Assembly: GCF_013366925.1 (NCBI RefSeq)
Contig: NZ_JAALDK010000002.1
Coordinates: forward strand, 62,001 to 126,000
Origin: Paraburkholderia youngii
Lineage (GTDB): Bacteria; Pseudomonadota; Gammaproteobacteria; Burkholderiales; Burkholderiaceae
Direction: 5' to 3'
Length of the DNA: 64,000 nt
Below are positions 61,568 to 64,000 of this stretch, one piece after another (position 1 is the first letter of the stretch; every line of letters begins with the position of its first letter). A program made the position numbers and the translations under genes. The notes below the pieces were generated by a model, which was not told the origin of the DNA, did not search any database, and was given only the letters and a program-made list of their open reading frames with translations.

Positions 61568-63538
61568 TCATCGGGGCTCGACATGGCCAAGCAGCTCCAT
61601 CAGCGATTGCGGGTGGCCATCAAACAACGCCGCGTAGTAGACCGTGTTCGACAACACATTCTTGACGTAGTCGCGGGTTTCGTTGAACGGAATAGTCTCC
61701 GCGAAAATCGCGCCTTCCACCGGATGCAGGAGGTTGGCCTGCCACTTGCGCGAGCGTCCAGGGCCGGCATTGTAGCCGGCGGTCGCGAGCACGGCCGAAC
61801 GGTCAAGCTGGTTGTAAATCATCGACAGATAATACGTGCCGAGCAGGATGTTCGTGTCGAGCTCATTCATCCTCGCCCGCGAGAGCGGACCGAGCCCGAT
61901 CTTCCTCGCGACCATCTCCGCGGTTTCCGGCATCACCTGCATCAGGCCACCTGCGCCAACCTCCGAGCGCGCGCTGATGATGAAGCGCGACTCCTGGCGA
62001 ATGAGGCCATACGCCCATTCGATACCGAACCCGGTGGACTGCGCATCTCGCTCGACAATCGCGCGGAACGGCGCCAGATAGCGCAGCGAAAAATCATGCT
62101 CGGCCTGCGTCCTGTCGGCGGTGCTCACAGTCCGGTCGTAGAGCTCGATGCGGCGTGCGTACTCGGCGACTGCGAGCAGTTGCCGGTCGGTCATGCCGCG
62201 CAACTGCCAGTTCCACTCCCGGTTGCCTTCCGTGCGCAGGTTCAGCGCATAAAAACGTTTTGCCAGTTCGAAGCCCGGTGTCTGGCTGGCCTTCTTAACT
62301 TCTTCGTCGGTCACTTTGATCTGTGGCGGAATCACAATCTGCTGGCCGAGCGCCTCGGAGGCCAGTTGGCCATAAAAGGTGTAAGTTTCCGCGATCTTCC
62401 TGAATTCCTGGTTCGCCGCTGTCACCTCGCCGGCCTGTTTCAACGCGCGTGCGTACCAGTAGACCCACGGTGGTTGCGCGCGCAGCGCGGCCGGCATCTG
62501 CTCGATCGACCAGCGCACCATCATCCAGTCTCCAGCCAGCAGCGCGCTACGCGTGCGCCACTCATAGGCCTGGCTCGACAGGGGCGCGTTCGCCGACAGC
62601 CGGTACCAGTCCACCGCGCCTGGCAGCTGCCGGGTCGCTGCCTGATAGGCAATCGTGCCCCAGCCGATAGCGCGTTCCGCCAAGGTGAGCGCCGGTGCGA
62701 TCGCGGTGAAGATGGCTGCGGCCGCTGACGGGTCGCTGGCCGCCACCTGCGTGATGGCGAGCAGCGTGAGTTGATGTGACGCCGAGTCCATCTGGATGCC
62801 TTTCGCCAGCAGCGCGCGCGGCTGGTTCCTCGCCTGATCGAGCCGCAGTGGATCCGGGCGCGCCGTGCCCAGCGCATCGACCAGTCTGCCGCCGGTCCTC
62901 GTCGCGCCCTGTTCATAGGCCTCGCGAATCTGCTGCCAGACATCCTCCGAAGTGAACTGGGAATTACCCTTGAGCGCGGTGATCAGATCGACGCAGCCGT
63001 CGCCGTACCACTTCGGCTCGACGAGCAGCGCGCGCGCCGCGTCGGCGACGTTTTCACCCCGCGCGGCGCGCGACTCGAGCGCATAGCAATTCACCTGCGT
63101 GTCGTCGTTGAGGACGAACAGGGAATATTGGGAATCGAAATCCTTCCAGTCGTGGCGCGCGCCCAGCACGCGCAGGTAGTCGTTGCGCAGACGGTCGGCA
63201 ATCGCCTGTCCGTCGTAGCGTTGCAGAAACGATAGCACCGGTACGTCCGGCGCATCGAGATTCGCATGCCCCGCGCCGTTGAACAGACGCGGCTTGATCT
63301 GAAAATAGCTGAGATAAGCCGGCGCTGGATAATTTCGGATTAGGCTCGCCAGCTGCGCGGCACGCTCGGGATCGTTGTCGCGGGCGGCGTCACGCAACTT
63401 GATGAAAATCTGATCGTCAGCGGGAAGCGAGGAGAGTCGGGTGGGATGTCTGGCCACCGCCGTGCCAGACACGACGAACGTCGCGGCGGCAAGGGCAAAG
63501 CCGATCGCGCGAGACGCCCGGTCACGTCGTGTGGACAT
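61568..63538 (-). CDS. slt: Soluble lytic murein transglycosylase
   Basis: A 656-residue Slt70-type periplasmic enzyme that cleaves peptidoglycan to 1,6-anhydromuropeptides. A signal peptide is visible (about 1-29). A long alpha-helical superhelical region (about 40-450) precedes the catalytic domain: Glu516 in IRQESRF, GLMQVMPETA and GYNAGPGR. Length and order fit E. coli Slt. It is a conserved housekeeping gene, which suggests the right end of the window belongs to the stable chromosome backbone. Confidence 0.93.
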   Translation of the reverse strand: MSTRRDRASRAIGFALAAATFVVSGTAVARHPTRLSSLPADDQIFIKLRDAARDNDPERAAQLASLIRNYPAPAYLSYFQIKPRLFNGAGHANLDAPDVPVLSFLQRYDGQAIADRLRNDYLRVLGARHDWKDFDSQYSLFVLNDDTQVNCYALESRAARGENVADAARALLVEPKWYGDGCVDLITALKGNSQFTSEDVWQQIREAYEQGATRTGGRLVDALGTARPDPLRLDQARNQPRALLAKGIQMDSASHQLTLLAITQVAASDPSAAAAIFTAIAPALTLAERAIGWGTIAYQAATRQLPGAVDWYRLSANAPLSSQAYEWRTRSALLAGDWMMVRWSIEQMPAALRAQPPWVYWYARALKQAGEVTAANQEFRKIAETYTFYGQLASEALGQQIVIPPQIKVTDEEVKKASQTPGFELAKRFYALNLRTEGNREWNWQLRGMTDRQLLAVAEYARRIELYDRTVSTADRTQAEHDFSLRYLAPFRAIVERDAQSTGFGIEWAYGLIRQESRFIISARSEVGAGGLMQVMPETAEMVARKIGLGPLSRARMNELDTNILLGTYYLSMIYNQLDRSAVLATAGYNAGPGRSRKWQANLLHPVEGAIFAETIPFNETRDYVKNVLSNTVYYAALFDGHPQSLMELLGHVEPR

Positions 63539-64000
63539 CGCTGTTCTTACCTTGTTTTAGTGCAGAAAATTGAGCCAAAGCTTAGGCCGCAATTCGGCGA
63601 AGCGATGCTTCGAAAAAGACTGGACCCAGCCCGCAATTCGGCGCTTTGCGAGCCGGATGGTTGCCTGTGGGGCGCCGTCTCACGCATCTAATTCCAGCCT
63701 AATTCTCAAGGGGGAGAATTCGTTCCGCAGCACCTCCCGAGCGCTGTACCTTCAGCTTGGTGTGTGGAATAGCCGCAGCCCGGGTCTAAAAATCTCGACT
63801 ACTTAATTGTCGATGGTTGGTGACCTTATCTGAGTGGAAAGCAGCATCCCATTGGCTTAACCTGACAAAGCCGGCAAAAGCCCACAACCAGCTGTCGGTG
63901 CGACAAATCGCTCTTGACGTTATCTTCCGCGCCTGCATAGACTTTGGACGTATTCAGGTCAGTTCTTCAGAACATTCGACTATCCGGGGAAGCGCATAGA
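63539..64000. other. Terminal region without a recognised gene
   Basis: About 460 bp upstream of slt. It will hold the slt promoter. The short open frames present could not be assigned to a family. Confidence 0.3.

Noticed and set aside
61412..62728. 438-codon plus-strand open frame antisense to slt
   Set aside because: Shadow of the intact Slt catalytic and helical domains; composition not protein-like.

Overview
The window is GC-rich, has closely packed operons, and carries a DUF4148 protein, a Gram-negative porin of the Porin_4 type, many LysR regulators and an hca-type dioxygenase operon. This gene content points to a Burkholderiaceae chromosome or megaplasmid, most likely Paraburkholderia or a close relative. 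That assignment is an inference from content; no rRNA or tRNA gene was found in the window.

Positions 1-30,000 form one large catabolic and uptake region for amine or amino-acid-like compounds. A minus-strand operon (9457 down to 13) encodes a two-domain acetyltransferase, a GhrA-like reductase, a D-malate/tartrate dehydrogenase, succinate-semialdehyde dehydrogenase, an AstE/aspartoacylase-type deacylase, a cupin, a FAD amine oxidase and hydantoinase/oxoprolinase subunit A. A divergent XRE-cupin regulator (9748) precedes a plus-strand set: aldehyde dehydrogenase, HAD hydrolase, PuuB-like oxidase, a polar amino-acid ABC transporter, a three-subunit HcnABC/opine-oxidase-like dehydrogenase and a short AraC regulator. 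An Lrp regulator, an omega-aminotransferase and a second two-domain acetyltransferase follow on the minus strand. A complete oligopeptide-type ABC transporter and a second short AraC protein close the block. Together they look like import, ring opening or deacylation, oxidation or transamination, and aldehyde oxidation feeding succinate; the substrate is unknown.

Positions 30,200-36,300 hold a glycine-zipper lipoprotein and a complete hcaR-hcaEFCBD set for 3-phenylpropionate/cinnamate dihydroxylation. From 36,300 to 39,930 the sequence is patchy: a short IS5-like transposase gene, a purine nucleoside permease-like protein, an OsmC-family fragment, a Crp/Fnr regulator and a broken EgtB/SUMF1-like gene.

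Positions 39,900-48,600 carry a LysR-linked cluster: four SDR oxidoreductases in two paralogous pairs, an alpha/beta hydrolase, a SnoaL-like protein, a DUF3237 protein, an MFS exporter and a GST. Three copies of one promoter-like element with identical internal spacing (41738, 45671, 48552) lie upstream of minus-strand genes and suggest a small regulon of the LysR protein at 45731.

Positions 48,600-64,000 are mixed. They hold a relic of a second hcnAB-like locus, a MocR regulator, a PepSY/flavodoxin-reductase-type membrane protein split by an in-frame TGA, a DUF4198 protein with a small overlapping gene, a porin, an acyltransferase-like protein, RcnB-like and DUF4148 small periplasmic proteins, 3' remnants of an ArcD-like antiporter and a 5'-truncated DctP gene, an AraC/SDR divergent pair, an IS6-like fragment and the soluble lytic transglycosylase gene.
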